DNA from: JAIXRY01 sp031972855
GTDB taxonomy: Bacteria > Patescibacteriota > Minisyncoccia > Phycocordibacterales > UBA9973
Length of the DNA stretch: 64,000 nt
Direction: 5' to 3'
Assembly (NCBI GenBank): GCA_031972855.1
Contig: DALYDY010000001.1
Location: forward strand, 62,001 to 126,000
Under the pieces are notes generated by a model. That model worked only from the letters and a program-made list of their open reading frames with translations. It was not told the origin of the DNA and did not search any database. This document shows, one piece after another, positions 1 through 8,794 of the stretch. The number at the start of each line of letters is the position of its first letter. Within the stretch, counting starts at the first letter, position 1. Made by a program: the position numbers and the translations under genes.

Positions 1-9
1 TTTTTCATA

Positions 10-390
10 TTATGGACAAACTATTAATTTACCAATACTAGATACGCAAAGTTCTCTGTTTGTAGGAGACGTACCAGAAAGTTTACTTACGGTTAAATTT
101 GTAGTATCTAAATTATAATTTATTTGTGTATTTGCTGGAACAATGAAACCATTAGTGAATAATGTACCAATTATATCAAACATAACACCAGGTGTTGGAG
201 AATTAGACGTACCCACAGCAAGAGCTGATGTTCTCATTTGAGGAGAAGATGAATTTAAAACAAAAGGTGATACTGGTTGACTATTTGGATATGTACCACT
301 TGGCCTTACCGCAAAAGTGTGTACTGCATTTGATAAAAGAACAATACTTATAGATACAAAGAATAAATGTGTTATTGATATTTTTTTCAT
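10..390 (-). CDS. small exported protein, paralogue of the next gene
   Basis: I do not recognise a family. The 126-residue product starts with a lysine pair and a hydrophobic stretch (about residues 8-27) that reads as a signal peptide. The rest is Ser/Thr/Pro-rich and hydrophilic, with two cysteines near the C-terminus (CVSSIGKLIVC) that could form a disulfide. A QP-SP-V block followed by RTSA and ALAVG is shared with the protein at 395-931, so the two look like tandem paralogues. Its stop lies 4 nt from an ATG at 6-8 on the same strand, so the next gene of this operon probably starts at the very edge of the window. Confidence 0.7.
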   Translation of the reverse strand: MKKISITHLFFVSISIVLLSNAVHTFAVRPSGTYPNSQPVSPFVLNSSSPQMRTSALAVGTSNSPTPGVMFDIIGTLFTNGFIVPANTQINYNLDTTNLTVSKLSGTSPTNRELCVSSIGKLIVCP

Positions 391-394
391 ATAT

Positions 395-931
395 TTAACA
401 AGCTACCAAAACGTTATAAGTCCAAGGATTTATAAATCCGAGTGTTAAAGTGTTTTGAACAATACAAACATTTCTAGTTCCAGAACCAACCAAATCTGTT
501 ATTAGAACATCACCATCTGTACTACCAGACGATGTTTTATTCACTGTTGTTGTTCCAGAAGTTATAACATCACCATCAACAAGTAATCCGTCTGTAAGTG
601 AACCTGAAGGGAGATTGAGAGATCCTATTTTTGTAATTCCATTAACATGAACTGTTTGCCCAAGAGCTGGCGGATTAAAACTTGGAATACTGCCACCAAA
701 ATTATAAGGTTGACTGTCAATCCCTATAGCAAGAGCCCTCCTAACAACATCGGCGCTAGTTCTGTTTTGAGGAGCTTCACCTGTCTTGCTTTGAGAAATA
801 CCTGTTATTAAAACAGGACTTGATGGTTGTCCCCCTGGTGCTATTTGTGTTGGAGAAGCGTAAGTTACCCCTACAGCTGAAAGCAGTACAAAACTTACTA
901 TAATAATTGATTCTTTTAGTGAAAAATACAT
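395..931 (-). CDS. small exported protein, paralogue of the 10-390 gene
   Basis: This 178-residue product is of unknown function. A hydrophobic segment at about residues 8-25 ending in TYAS reads as a signal peptide. The mature part is rich in Gly, Ser and Thr, with a low-complexity GSLTDGLLVDGDVITSG stretch typical of beta-rich surface proteins. The C-terminus keeps two cysteines (CIVQNTL...VLVAC), like its neighbour. It lies 4 nt upstream of the 10-390 gene and 17 nt downstream of the 949-2724 gene, so the three are probably co-transcribed. Confidence 0.7.
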   Translation of the reverse strand: MYFSLKESIIIVSFVLLSAVGVTYASPTQIAPGGQPSSPVLITGISQSKTGEAPQNRTSADVVRRALAIGIDSQPYNFGGSIPSFNPPALGQTVHVNGITKIGSLNLPSGSLTDGLLVDGDVITSGTTTVNKTSSGSTDGDVLITDLVGSGTRNVCIVQNTLTLGFINPWTYNVLVAC

Positions 932-948
932 ATATAATTAATCTTTTT

Positions 949-2724
949 TTATTCTTCTTTATAAAAAGGTGCTGGTAAAATATTTGTTCCAAATCTCCAC
1001 AACAATCTTCCACCTTTTCCAGTTAGAGGACTTCCAGTAATAAACATTCCTGGATCAACACCTTTTATTCCAACAATTGTAGAAGCTATAACAACTTTAC
1101 CATTAGTGTCTGCACACTCTAAAGTAAATGTTTCAGCTGTTGCGCCCATATTTACAGTTTCTGATCCTGAAATACTTTTTGGACCAGTCCAAGCAGGAGT
1201 TGATCCTGCTGGAATAATGTTTGCAGAACCACCTATACCCGTATAAGCTTTACAGCCAGAAACATTTTTACCTTCCCATCTTAATAATGTTGTACTGTTT
1301 GGGTCTACAACTTGAGGAAAAGCTGTCAATCTTAAACCTGAAGGTGTTACATTTATTCCATTAACTTTTGGATTTCCTCCTGTAAAGTAAACAACACTAT
1401 TTCCCCCACTTCCATTAGCACAAGAGAGTAGATACTGATTTATTGCACCATTATAAATAACAGAAACTGAACCAGATCTAGATATTTGACCACTACCTGG
1501 CTGAGTTGCACCATTTAATGTACATGTTCCAGAAGGAATTTGAGCTAGAGGTGTAACATTAAAGCTTGTTGAGTGAGTTTCTGATCCGTCAGTTGAATCA
1601 ACTACAACCAAATGATTTCCAGACCCAGCAGCAAGATTTACAGGGATAGTCATTCTAATTACAAATGTTCCACTTATATTTGTACTTAAAAATCTCATAT
1701 CAAGAGGATAAGTAGGAGCAAGACTTGGGTCTGGTTGAGCTCGTGGTACTGGATTACCATTATAAAGAAGTTCATATGTAGCTCCAGACAGAGATGGATT
1801 ATTAGAACCTATTGATGTATATAAGTTTTTAGAACTTGGGTGTCCTAGAACTGTTAAAGGTATATCAAAAGAAACATTTGCACCACCCTCAACAAAAGTT
1901 GCTGGATAAGGAACACCTATATAAAACCAAGGCATAACAACTCCAGACAGAATTGTTACTGTTGTATTACTTGAAACAGTAGTTATTCCATCTGTACATG
2001 TTATTGTATAAACTCTTGAAGATGAAGGATCATTACCTACATTCACTGTATCAGTTCCTGAAGTAGCTTTTGTTCCAGACCACTGACTAGAAGATATACT
2101 ATTACTTGCTGTACAAGTATAACCTGTTAAATTTTGAGATGTCCAAGATAGAGTAATATTGCTATTTCTATAAACACTATTTGGTGTAGCTGTAATTGTA
2201 ACTGTAGGAGTTATTGATGATTGAACACCAACACCAGAAAAATCAATCCAGCCTATTTTATCATTCCAAGCGTGTCCTTGAAACATTCCAGAACCGCCAC
2301 TAATAACACTTACACCCGCCAAATCAACAAATCCTTCAGATCCAAGTGATAATATTTTTGCAAAACCTTGCATTCCAGTATTAGAATTAAGTCTTGGACT
2401 ACAAGGTGAAGAATTCCCAGAATAAGAAGAACATCCAACAGAATCACTTGACTCAAAAGATATCCATCCAAGATTATCATTCCAAGCGTACCCAGAGAAA
2501 TTACCATTTGTTGACATATTTACACCATAATCTACACCAGAACAACTAGAAGATACTGTAGATGTACAGTTATTAAATGATAACCACCCAATAGTATCAT
2601 TCCATGCATGACCAAAAACATTATCTCCAGAACTAGAAGAAACTGTATTTATATTTAAAAAACTAAAAGATAATATTATAGCCAGAGTTCCTATTGAAGA
2701 ATAAATTATATTTTTTATTTTCAT
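949..2724 (-). CDS. exported surface protein with GxAWNDxxGWxxF repeats and Ig-like domains
   Basis: The 591-residue protein has an N-terminal signal peptide or anchor (residues 8-30). Three copies of a motif follow: GHAWNDTIGWLSF at 38-50, GYAWNDNLGWISF at 78-90 and GHAWNDKIGWIDF at 150-162. A degenerate copy may lie near 120. Two Ig-like modules come next (about 170-260 and 455-560), each with an LSW/LRW strand, a Cys shortly after, and a Y/F-T-x-x-C strand. The same module recurs in the secretion cluster (47464-49278). Surface-exposed placement and structural or adhesive roles are inferred. It overlaps no neighbour and probably forms an operon with 2726-3055. Confidence 0.75.
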   Translation of the reverse strand: MKIKNIIYSSIGTLAIILSFSFLNINTVSSSSGDNVFGHAWNDTIGWLSFNNCTSTVSSSCSGVDYGVNMSTNGNFSGYAWNDNLGWISFESSDSVGCSSYSGNSSPCSPRLNSNTGMQGFAKILSLGSEGFVDLAGVSVISGGSGMFQGHAWNDKIGWIDFSGVGVQSSITPTVTITATPNSVYRNSNITLSWTSQNLTGYTCTASNSISSSQWSGTKATSGTDTVNVGNDPSSSRVYTITCTDGITTVSSNTTVTILSGVVMPWFYIGVPYPATFVEGGANVSFDIPLTVLGHPSSKNLYTSIGSNNPSLSGATYELLYNGNPVPRAQPDPSLAPTYPLDMRFLSTNISGTFVIRMTIPVNLAAGSGNHLVVVDSTDGSETHSTSFNVTPLAQIPSGTCTLNGATQPGSGQISRSGSVSVIYNGAINQYLLSCANGSGGNSVVYFTGGNPKVNGINVTPSGLRLTAFPQVVDPNSTTLLRWEGKNVSGCKAYTGIGGSANIIPAGSTPAWTGPKSISGSETVNMGATAETFTLECADTNGKVVIASTIVGIKGVDPGMFITGSPLTGKGGRLLWRFGTNILPAPFYKEE

Positions 2725-2725
2725 A

Positions 2726-3055
2726 TTATTGATTTTTTAAAAATTCATTAACCAAATCTTCGTCAGCATTTTTAACTTCTTTTGGAGAAACTGTGAATGA
2801 TTCTTGTTTTTTTAGATCTTCTACCATTTTTTGTTTTTCTTCTGGTGTTGTTTTTATAGAAGCAGCTCTTTGTGCTACATTTTCTGTATATTGTTCTATT
2901 TGAGTCTTTTTTGGTTTATTATTCTTTTTATAAAACCAAAAAGCGGCTCCTAATATAATCAAAACTATTAGTATAGAAATAACAAGAGAGAGGGTTTGTT
3001 TGCTCATATATAATTTGTGGGCAAATGGTGTTGATTCTTTATTTATTGGATCCAT
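2726..3055 (-). CDS. single-span membrane protein
   Basis: The 109-residue protein is not recognised. One transmembrane segment at about residues 24-42 is followed by a Lys/Gln/Glu-rich tail likely to be helical. An internal ATG at 3007 (MSKQTL) would put the membrane span at the extreme N-terminus and is an alternative start. I kept 3055 because it follows an A/T-rich leader like other genes here. Its stop directly abuts the start of the 949-2724 gene, which suggests translational coupling. Confidence 0.6.
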   Translation of the reverse strand: MDPINKESTPFAHKLYMSKQTLSLVISILIVLIILGAAFWFYKKNNKPKKTQIEQYTENVAQRAASIKTTPEEKQKMVEDLKKQESFTVSPKEVKNADEDLVNEFLKNQ

Positions 3056-3159
3056 AAGTATATTTATTTTAACATGATTAATACATATATATGTATACCT
3101 ATAATTAATTATGGGGAAAACTTAAACATTATTGAGTAATTTTTATTTTCAATAAAATG

Positions 3160-3175
3160 TGGTATAGTACAAACA
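3160..3175 (+). promoter_or_regulatory. extended -10 promoter for nusA
   Basis: A TGGTATAGT extended -10 motif lies about 65 nt upstream of the nusA start in the divergent intergenic region 3056-3233. No convincing -35 is visible. The rest of this intergenic stretch is A/T-rich, and I see nothing else in it. Confidence 0.4.
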
Positions 3176-3233
3176 TGATTGTCTTTGGTTGCCCCGAGGA
3201 CTTTTTTTATAAAATTTAATAACAATAAAATAT

Positions 3234-4571
3234 ATGTTTGACTTAAAAACAATGCATCTAGCCCTCGTTCAATTAGAAGAAGAGCGCAAGATCCCAAAAG
3301 AAAAAATATTAGAGGCTATAGAGCAAGCACTTGCTGCTGCATACAAAAAAGATTTCGGTAAAAAAGGCCAAATTATCCGTTGTCATTTCAATTTAGAAAC
3401 AGGAACTACTGAATTTTATCAAGTAAAAATAGTAGTAGATGATTCTATTGTGCGTATTATTCCAGAAGAAGAGGAATACATCCCAGAAGAAGGAGATGAG
3501 AGAGTTCGTTTCAACGAAGAACACCATATTTTCTTAGAAGACGCAAAAAAAATAAAAACAGGTTCTGAACTAGAAGATGAAATAATTTTTTCTCTTGAAA
3601 ATAAAGATGATTTTGGACGTATTGCCGCTCAAACAGCCAAGCAAGTTATCATTCAAAAAATTCGTGAAGCAGAACGTTCTACTATTATTGATGAATACGG
3701 AGACAAAGAAGGAGAAATAATTAGTGGTTATGTTCAAAAAACAGAAAGAGGAACAATCTCTGTTGAATTTAATCGTGCTGTTGGACAAATTTCATTTGAA
3801 GAACAAATTCCAGGTGAAAGATGGAATCGTGGAGACCGTATTCGTGCTTACCTATTTGCTGTTGAAGAATCAGCTCGCGGTGTAAATCTTCGTCTTTCTC
3901 GTACTCATCCAAAATTTTTGGAACTTCTTTTTTCTCTTGAAGCACCAGAAATAGCGACAGGAGTAGTTGAGATAGTATCTATAGCTCGTGAACCAGGTTC
4001 TCGTTCAAAAATTGCAGTAAAATCAAATGATCCTCATATCGATCCTGTTGGATCTTGTGTTGGTCAGCGTGGAGTAAGAGTAAATGCTGTTACAAGTGAA
4101 CTTTCAGGTGAAAAAATAGATATTATTCCTTGGAATGAAGATATAAAAACATTTATTACAAACTCTCTTTCACCAGCAAAAGTAACAGATATAACAATTG
4201 ATGAAAGTGAACATAAGGCAAATATAGAAGTAGCTGAAGACCAACTCTCACTTGCAATCGGTAAAGGAGGACAAAATGTTCGTCTTGCTGCAAAACTTAC
4301 AGGATGGAGAATTGATATAAAAGGAAACGGACTTCCATCAGAGCTTGATCAAACAGCAGGTGACGAAAAGAAAGAAATGGCAGATAGTAATGCTCTAGCA
4401 AGTGCTATTAGTGAAGCTATATCAGAAAATGAAGTATCACAAGATGAAATCATTGCAGATTTTATTCTTCCAGAAGATGAAACTATAAAGGAAAATGATC
4501 AAGAAATAAAAGAGAACAACGAAACAGAAACTATTGTTGAAGAAAAAGTCGAAACAGAAGAAAAAGAATAA
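3234..4571 (+). CDS. nusA: transcription termination/antitermination factor NusA
   Basis: NusA binds RNA polymerase and nascent RNA to modulate pausing, termination and antitermination. The 445-residue protein shows the NusA N-terminal domain (EQALAAAYKKDFG near residue 30) and an S1 domain (about 155-220, starting IISGYVQKTERG). Two KH domains follow, with GxxG loops at CVGQRGVRV (near 276) and IGKGGQNVRLA (near 342). The last 65 residues are a strongly acidic tail without further recognisable repeats. The start follows an AAAATAT leader. ppa follows closely in the same direction. Confidence 0.95.
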   Translation: MFDLKTMHLALVQLEEERKIPKEKILEAIEQALAAAYKKDFGKKGQIIRCHFNLETGTTEFYQVKIVVDDSIVRIIPEEEEYIPEEGDERVRFNEEHHIFLEDAKKIKTGSELEDEIIFSLENKDDFGRIAAQTAKQVIIQKIREAERSTIIDEYGDKEGEIISGYVQKTERGTISVEFNRAVGQISFEEQIPGERWNRGDRIRAYLFAVEESARGVNLRLSRTHPKFLELLFSLEAPEIATGVVEIVSIAREPGSRSKIAVKSNDPHIDPVGSCVGQRGVRVNAVTSELSGEKIDIIPWNEDIKTFITNSLSPAKVTDITIDESEHKANIEVAEDQLSLAIGKGGQNVRLAAKLTGWRIDIKGNGLPSELDQTAGDEKKEMADSNALASAISEAISENEVSQDEIIADFILPEDETIKENDQEIKENNETETIVEEKVETEEKE

Positions 4572-4587
4572 TATTTATAAGTATATT

Positions 4588-5172
4588 ATGGCAAATATAA
4601 ATCAAAAACCTTCAAAATACATGTACAATCTTTTACACGTGCTTCCTGCATTTGTAAATGAAGAAGAAGGGATAATAAATACAATTGTTGAAGTTTCAAC
4701 AGGAAGTATTAATAAGTACGAACTTATTACAGAATCAGGACAATTAAAACTTGATCGTGTAGGATATTCTTCACTTGCATACCCATTCACATATGGAGCA
4801 CTTCCTATGACTTGGGACTTTGATGGAGATCCTCTTGATGTAGAAATTGTAAATATTACAGAACCACTTGTTCCAGGCTCTCTTGTAGAAGTAAGAATAA
4901 TTGGAATAATGAAATTTGTTGATGGAGGAGAAATTGATGACAAAATAATCGGTGTACTTTCTGGAGACAAAAGATCAGATCATATAAAATCTTATAAAGA
5001 TCTTGGAGAATACTGGGAAAAAGAAACAAAATACTACTGGGAAAATTATAAAGCTCTCAAAAAACCAGGTACAGGAGTTGTTGAAACATTTCACGACAAA
5101 GAAGAAGCTATAAAAGTAATAAAAGAATGTATTGAGAGATATAATACAGAATACGCTCCAAAATTAGACTAG
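4588..5172 (+). CDS. ppa: inorganic pyrophosphatase
   Basis: This soluble family I pyrophosphatase hydrolyses PPi and so drives nucleic-acid and tRNA-charging reactions. The signature DGDPLDVEIV carries the metal-binding aspartates. PFTYGALPMTWD upstream and FVDGGEIDDKIIGV downstream fit the family. I chose the ATG at 4588 (MANINQKPSKY), giving 194 residues, because the longer reading to 4534 overlaps the nusA 3' end and adds only low-complexity lysines. It lies 16 nt after nusA and is probably co-transcribed. A strong terminator hairpin follows at 5266. Confidence 0.93.
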   Translation: MANINQKPSKYMYNLLHVLPAFVNEEEGIINTIVEVSTGSINKYELITESGQLKLDRVGYSSLAYPFTYGALPMTWDFDGDPLDVEIVNITEPLVPGSLVEVRIIGIMKFVDGGEIDDKIIGVLSGDKRSDHIKSYKDLGEYWEKETKYYWENYKALKKPGTGVVETFHDKEEAIKVIKECIERYNTEYAPKLD

Positions 5173-5265
5173 TTAAGCATAGACTAAACCATTTTTTAGA
5201 AAATGGTCGTCCGAACTTTTATACTCTCTTTAAATTAAAGATAATAAAAGTTTTAGGATATACAC

Positions 5266-5297
5266 AGCAGGACACCCAAAGGGTGTCCTGCTTTTGT
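5266..5297 (+). terminator. intrinsic terminator after ppa
   Basis: A 12-bp perfect stem (AGCAGGACACCC / GGGTGTCCTGCT) with a 3-nt loop is followed by TTTTG. Confidence 0.9.
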
Positions 5298-5355
5298 TAT
5301 AATTACACCATACGGAATTCCCGTCTTATATATTAATCCTATATAAATATAAACT

Positions 5356-6255
5356 ATGAAAAAAATTATTACTGTAACAATATTTGCTCTAATGTTTTTT
5401 ATTGCAAACAATGTAAGTGCCCAAAGAGTGATTGAACCAACTGTTGAAATTGAGCCATATACAAATATTAACCAAGAGCAACCAAGAGATCCTAGTATTG
5501 TTAATTTTGATTCAGGAGCTCAAGCAGATTATGAAAGAGAAGACAGTGAATCAGAAGAAGATAGGACAAGTCTGCAAAATCAAAGCGCACAAGAAACAGA
5601 AAATATTGTAAATAAAAATACTTCATTAACAAGTGGTGGTGTTGCTTCAAGAATAAAACAACAAGCAAAGGGTGTACGTGAAAAACTAATGACAACAATA
5701 ACAAGAAAAGCTAGTCTAAAAGAATTGAGAAATACAAAATTACAAAATCCTGAAGAAACAGCTCGTCTAGAAGAAGAGAAAAAAGTAAAACTAGAAGAAC
5801 AAAAAATTGAACTAAGAAAACAACAAGGAAAATCTGACAAACCAACAATTGGTGAGTCTTATAGATCTATTTTTAACAAGTTAAATGAAATACAAGAAAA
5901 AATTGAAACATCTCTTCCAAAAATAGAAGGATCTAACAAAATTAATATAAACAAAGTAAGAGAAGATTTGCAAAACTCAAGAGAAAGTCTAGTAGAAGCA
6001 AATTCAATCATACAAAGACTAGAAACCATTGAATTAAATACAGACATAGATGAGGAATCAAAGTCATCTATGATAAAAGCAAAGAAAGAATTAATTGATT
6101 CAAAAAAATTCTTAAACAATATTTTGGTTTCATTGAAACAAGCATCAAAAGCAAAACCAATAATACAGACAGGTGGAGGTTCTGACTCTAATAATGATTC
6201 TGATACAGGAGGTGGAGCAGATAATAGTGATGGTGGAGCTGGTGACAGAAGATAG
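5356..6255 (+). CDS. exported coiled-coil protein
   Basis: The 299-residue product is not assigned to a family. A clear signal peptide (MKKIITVTIFALMFFIANN, cleavage near VSAQ at 19-22) is followed by an acidic linker. A long charged helical region, probably coiled coil, runs from about residue 95 to 265. The tail is rich in Gly, Ser and Asp (about 272-299). The next gene, a one-span membrane protein, starts 24 nt downstream, and the pair ends at a common terminator. A cell-envelope role is inferred. Confidence 0.7.
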   Translation: MKKIITVTIFALMFFIANNVSAQRVIEPTVEIEPYTNINQEQPRDPSIVNFDSGAQADYEREDSESEEDRTSLQNQSAQETENIVNKNTSLTSGGVASRIKQQAKGVREKLMTTITRKASLKELRNTKLQNPEETARLEEEKKVKLEEQKIELRKQQGKSDKPTIGESYRSIFNKLNEIQEKIETSLPKIEGSNKININKVREDLQNSRESLVEANSIIQRLETIELNTDIDEESKSSMIKAKKELIDSKKFLNNILVSLKQASKAKPIIQTGGGSDSNNDSDTGGGADNSDGGAGDRR

Positions 6256-6279
6256 TTTTATAATTAATAAATAAATTTT

Positions 6280-6537
6280 ATGGACGATATAACAAATATA
6301 AACACAGAACAAATGACACCTGAAAATAATAAAGGATTTTCAGAAAAACATCATCACTTTGTTCTATCACTAATAATCATTCTTGCAATAATAGGCGCTG
6401 GATGGTATTTGATAACATACAAACCTTGGGGAATGTTTGTAGAGCAAGAAGAAGTTCAACTCGAACAACAAGAATCAGATCTAAGTTCATTAGATATAGA
6501 TTTGGAAAGTATTGATATAGAAACATTGCCACAATAG
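6280..6537 (+). CDS. small single-span membrane protein
   Basis: The protein has 85 residues and one hydrophobic helix at about 29-47 (LSLIIILAIIGAGWYLITY). An N-terminal part with HHH sits on one side, and an acidic Gln/Glu/Asp/Leu-rich tail on the other. No family is recognised. It follows the exported coiled-coil gene by 24 nt and is probably co-expressed with it. Confidence 0.6.
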   Translation: MDDITNINTEQMTPENNKGFSEKHHHFVLSLIIILAIIGAGWYLITYKPWGMFVEQEEVQLEQQESDLSSLDIDLESIDIETLPQ

Positions 6538-6569
6538 TAAATAGTTTATAGTAACTAGAGATATAGAGT

Positions 6570-6610
6570 AAAACCAACAGTGGGACCCGAAGGGTCCCAC
6601 TGTTGGTTTT
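6570..6610 (+). terminator. intrinsic terminator, bidirectional shape
   Basis: A 19-bp perfect stem with a GAA loop is flanked by AAAA on the left and TTTT on the right, so it could work on both strands. Confidence 0.9.
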
Positions 6611-6666
6611 ACATCCCCTTTCTGACCTCTTGCTCCTATTCACTTTTCACTATAGAATGTAGATCT

Positions 6667-7722
6667 ATGCAACACGAAATCACAAAAAATAACGATAGTA
6701 CTATTGATATTAAAGTAAGTATTCCTTGGGAAATGCTTGTAGAGGAGAAGCCTCATGCCCTAGCCGAACTTGGACAAAATGTCGAAGTTGATGGCTTCCG
6801 CAAAGGAAACGCTCCAAAAGAACTCGTAGAAAAAAACATAAAGCCAGCAATCCTTCTTGAAGTAATGGCTGAGTATGCTGTAAACAAGGCATACATAAAT
6901 ATTCTAGAAAGTGACAAAATCGACACTATTGGTCGCCCTGAAGTTTTCTTCACTAAAATTGCTGAAGGTAACACTCTTGAATGTACAATCAAAACATCTG
7001 TACTTCCTGTTTTCGAACTTCCAAAATACAAAGTCCTCGCAAAAGAAATAAAGAAAGAAGACGCTATAAAAACAACAGATGAAGAACTAGAGAAAACAAT
7101 GCAAGAACTCCGTGAAATGCGTGCTCACCAAAAACTTCACACACCTGTGGAAGAAGGTGGTCACGGACATGATCACGATGACCACTCTCATGCACCAATA
7201 GAAGAAAAAGATCTTCCAGAAGTAAATGAAGAATTCGCAAAATCTTTTGGATTTGATACTGTAGAAAAATTAAAAGAGAAAATTGCTGAGAATATGGAAA
7301 AAGAAAAAGAAAACCGTGCTCACGAAAAATTCCGTATTGAGATAATGGAGAAGTTGGTATCAAATACAGAAATGGCTATTCCTCCTGTTTTGATAGAAAG
7401 TGAAACAGATATGTTAATCGAAAGAATGAAGCACGATATCTCACAAATGGGACTTTCATTCGATGACTATATGAAACACCTAGCAAAAGATGAAGAAACA
7501 ATGAGAGAGGAGTTCAAAAAAGACGCAGAAAAGAGAATCAAGTCAAAACTCATAATTGATAGAATCGCAAAAGAAGAGAAAATCACACCAGAACAAGAAG
7601 ATGTTGACGCTAAGGTTGGAGATATAATGAAACAATACGCAGATGCAGACAAATTCCGTGCTGAAGCATATGTTACAGAACTTCTCACAACAGAAAAAGT
7701 ATTCGAGTTTCTCACTAAGTAA
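6667..7722 (+). CDS. tig: trigger factor without a PPIase domain
   Basis: Trigger factor is the ribosome-bound chaperone for nascent chains. The ribosome-docking loop GFRKGNAP is present at residues 43-50, and the C-terminal helical chaperone domain follows. The protein is 351 residues, against roughly 430 in typical members. The FKBP-like isomerase domain expected near 150-240 is replaced by a short histidine-rich linker (GHGHDHDDHSH, about 167-177). I chose ATG 6667 (MQHEITKN) because the longer frame to 6580 runs through the preceding terminator. The protein is probably a chaperone without proline isomerase activity, and the histidines may bind metal. Confidence 0.9.
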   Translation: MQHEITKNNDSTIDIKVSIPWEMLVEEKPHALAELGQNVEVDGFRKGNAPKELVEKNIKPAILLEVMAEYAVNKAYINILESDKIDTIGRPEVFFTKIAEGNTLECTIKTSVLPVFELPKYKVLAKEIKKEDAIKTTDEELEKTMQELREMRAHQKLHTPVEEGGHGHDHDDHSHAPIEEKDLPEVNEEFAKSFGFDTVEKLKEKIAENMEKEKENRAHEKFRIEIMEKLVSNTEMAIPPVLIESETDMLIERMKHDISQMGLSFDDYMKHLAKDEETMREEFKKDAEKRIKSKLIIDRIAKEEKITPEQEDVDAKVGDIMKQYADADKFRAEAYVTELLTTEKVFEFLTK

Positions 7723-7740
7723 AAACATAAACGAAATAAG

Positions 7741-7778
7741 AAAAGCCTCCCCATAAAATATATTGGGGAGGCTTTTTA
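7741..7778 (+). terminator. intrinsic terminator after tig
   Basis: The stem AAAAGCCTCCCCA / TGGGGAGGCTTTT is perfect and sits between convergent genes, so it may serve both. Confidence 0.9.
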
Positions 7779-7796
7779 GTTTAGTTTAAAAAAGAA

Positions 7797-8300
7797 CTAG
7801 TTTTTAGAATCATGAATAACAGTAACTTTTTTATATGCCACATAAAGACAAGCATATCTACTAGCTTCTTCGCCGTGGAACAATCCTTCTTTATACCACC
7901 CATTATCATGAATCATTTGAATATCATTAAGTCCGTGAAGTACTGATTTATCTCTAAAGATTTCAAAATTTAAATCTTTCAATCTAAAATCATCACTCCA
8001 AAAACTTCTAGACAAGACAGCTGTTTCTCCAGAATCAAACTTAGATATGTTGTATACAACCAATATGTTGAGAGTATGATTTTCAATACTATCATACACA
8101 ACAGTAACAATTCTTGAATTTTCATTAAACTTATCTATCATTTCGTAGTTTTTAACACCAGAGTATAAAATAGGCATTAATACTATCATTCCAATTAAAA
8201 GAGTTATTATGCATATCCACTTCTTTAAACGCAAGAAGACTGGAATGCATATGATTGCTGAATAGCAAATTAAAAAAGAAGTTACGATTAATTTTTCCAT
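7797..8300 (-). CDS. membrane protein of unknown function
   Basis: The 167-residue protein has two N-terminal hydrophobic helices (about residues 4-24 and 29-50). A hydrophilic domain of about 115 residues follows, with no motif I recognise. It heads a run of three small minus-strand orphans (7797-9202), each preceded by an A/T-rich TTTAATT-type leader. Confidence 0.6.
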   Translation of the reverse strand: MEKLIVTSFLICYSAIICIPVFLRLKKWICIITLLIGMIVLMPILYSGVKNYEMIDKFNENSRIVTVVYDSIENHTLNILVVYNISKFDSGETAVLSRSFWSDDFRLKDLNFEIFRDKSVLHGLNDIQMIHDNGWYKEGLFHGEEASRYACLYVAYKKVTVIHDSKN

Positions 8301-8330
8301 TGTTTTTTTTGTTTAATTGTAAAAAGTTTA

Positions 8331-8774
8331 CTAATTATATACTTCCCTAAATTTTTCCAATTCTGAAATTTTAGCATAAAAAACATTTAATAAATTCTCA
8401 ATCATATTGAGCATTTCTTTGATTTCCTCTTGTCGATCATTAATCAACATCTCCTCATACTTATTACGTAAGTTATTTTCTGTGGTTTGAAGACCATTCG
8501 GACTTACAATATTTTTTACAACCTGTAAAAGTTTATCGAGCTCGAGAATGTGATTTTGCTGATCTATCGGAAGAGTAGATAACGCTGGAATTTTTTTATG
8601 AAGGCGAACAAAAACCGTTGGCATTGGAATTGATACTAATTTTTGATAAAGCTGACCGAAACGGATTGCCTGATTGATTTTACTTCCTTTATATTCTTCA
8701 AGGAAATATATGAAGTGTGCCATCAATCCCAGATTTTTGTAGTAATGCTGAAAATGTCCAAGTAGTGTATTCAT
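8331..8774 (-). CDS. predicted helical protein of unknown function
   Basis: This 147-residue protein has no recognised domain. It is mostly charged and helical, and the C-terminal 50 residues (ERQ/EEI/KEML pattern) could form a coiled coil. A MNTLLGHFQHYYKN start follows an A/T-rich leader. It is 30 nt upstream of the 7797-8300 gene on the same strand. Confidence 0.55.
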   Translation of the reverse strand: MNTLLGHFQHYYKNLGLMAHFIYFLEEYKGSKINQAIRFGQLYQKLVSIPMPTVFVRLHKKIPALSTLPIDQQNHILELDKLLQVVKNIVSPNGLQTTENNLRNKYEEMLINDRQEEIKEMLNMIENLLNVFYAKISELEKFREVYN

Positions 8775-8794
8775 TTTGTTTTTTATTTAATTGT

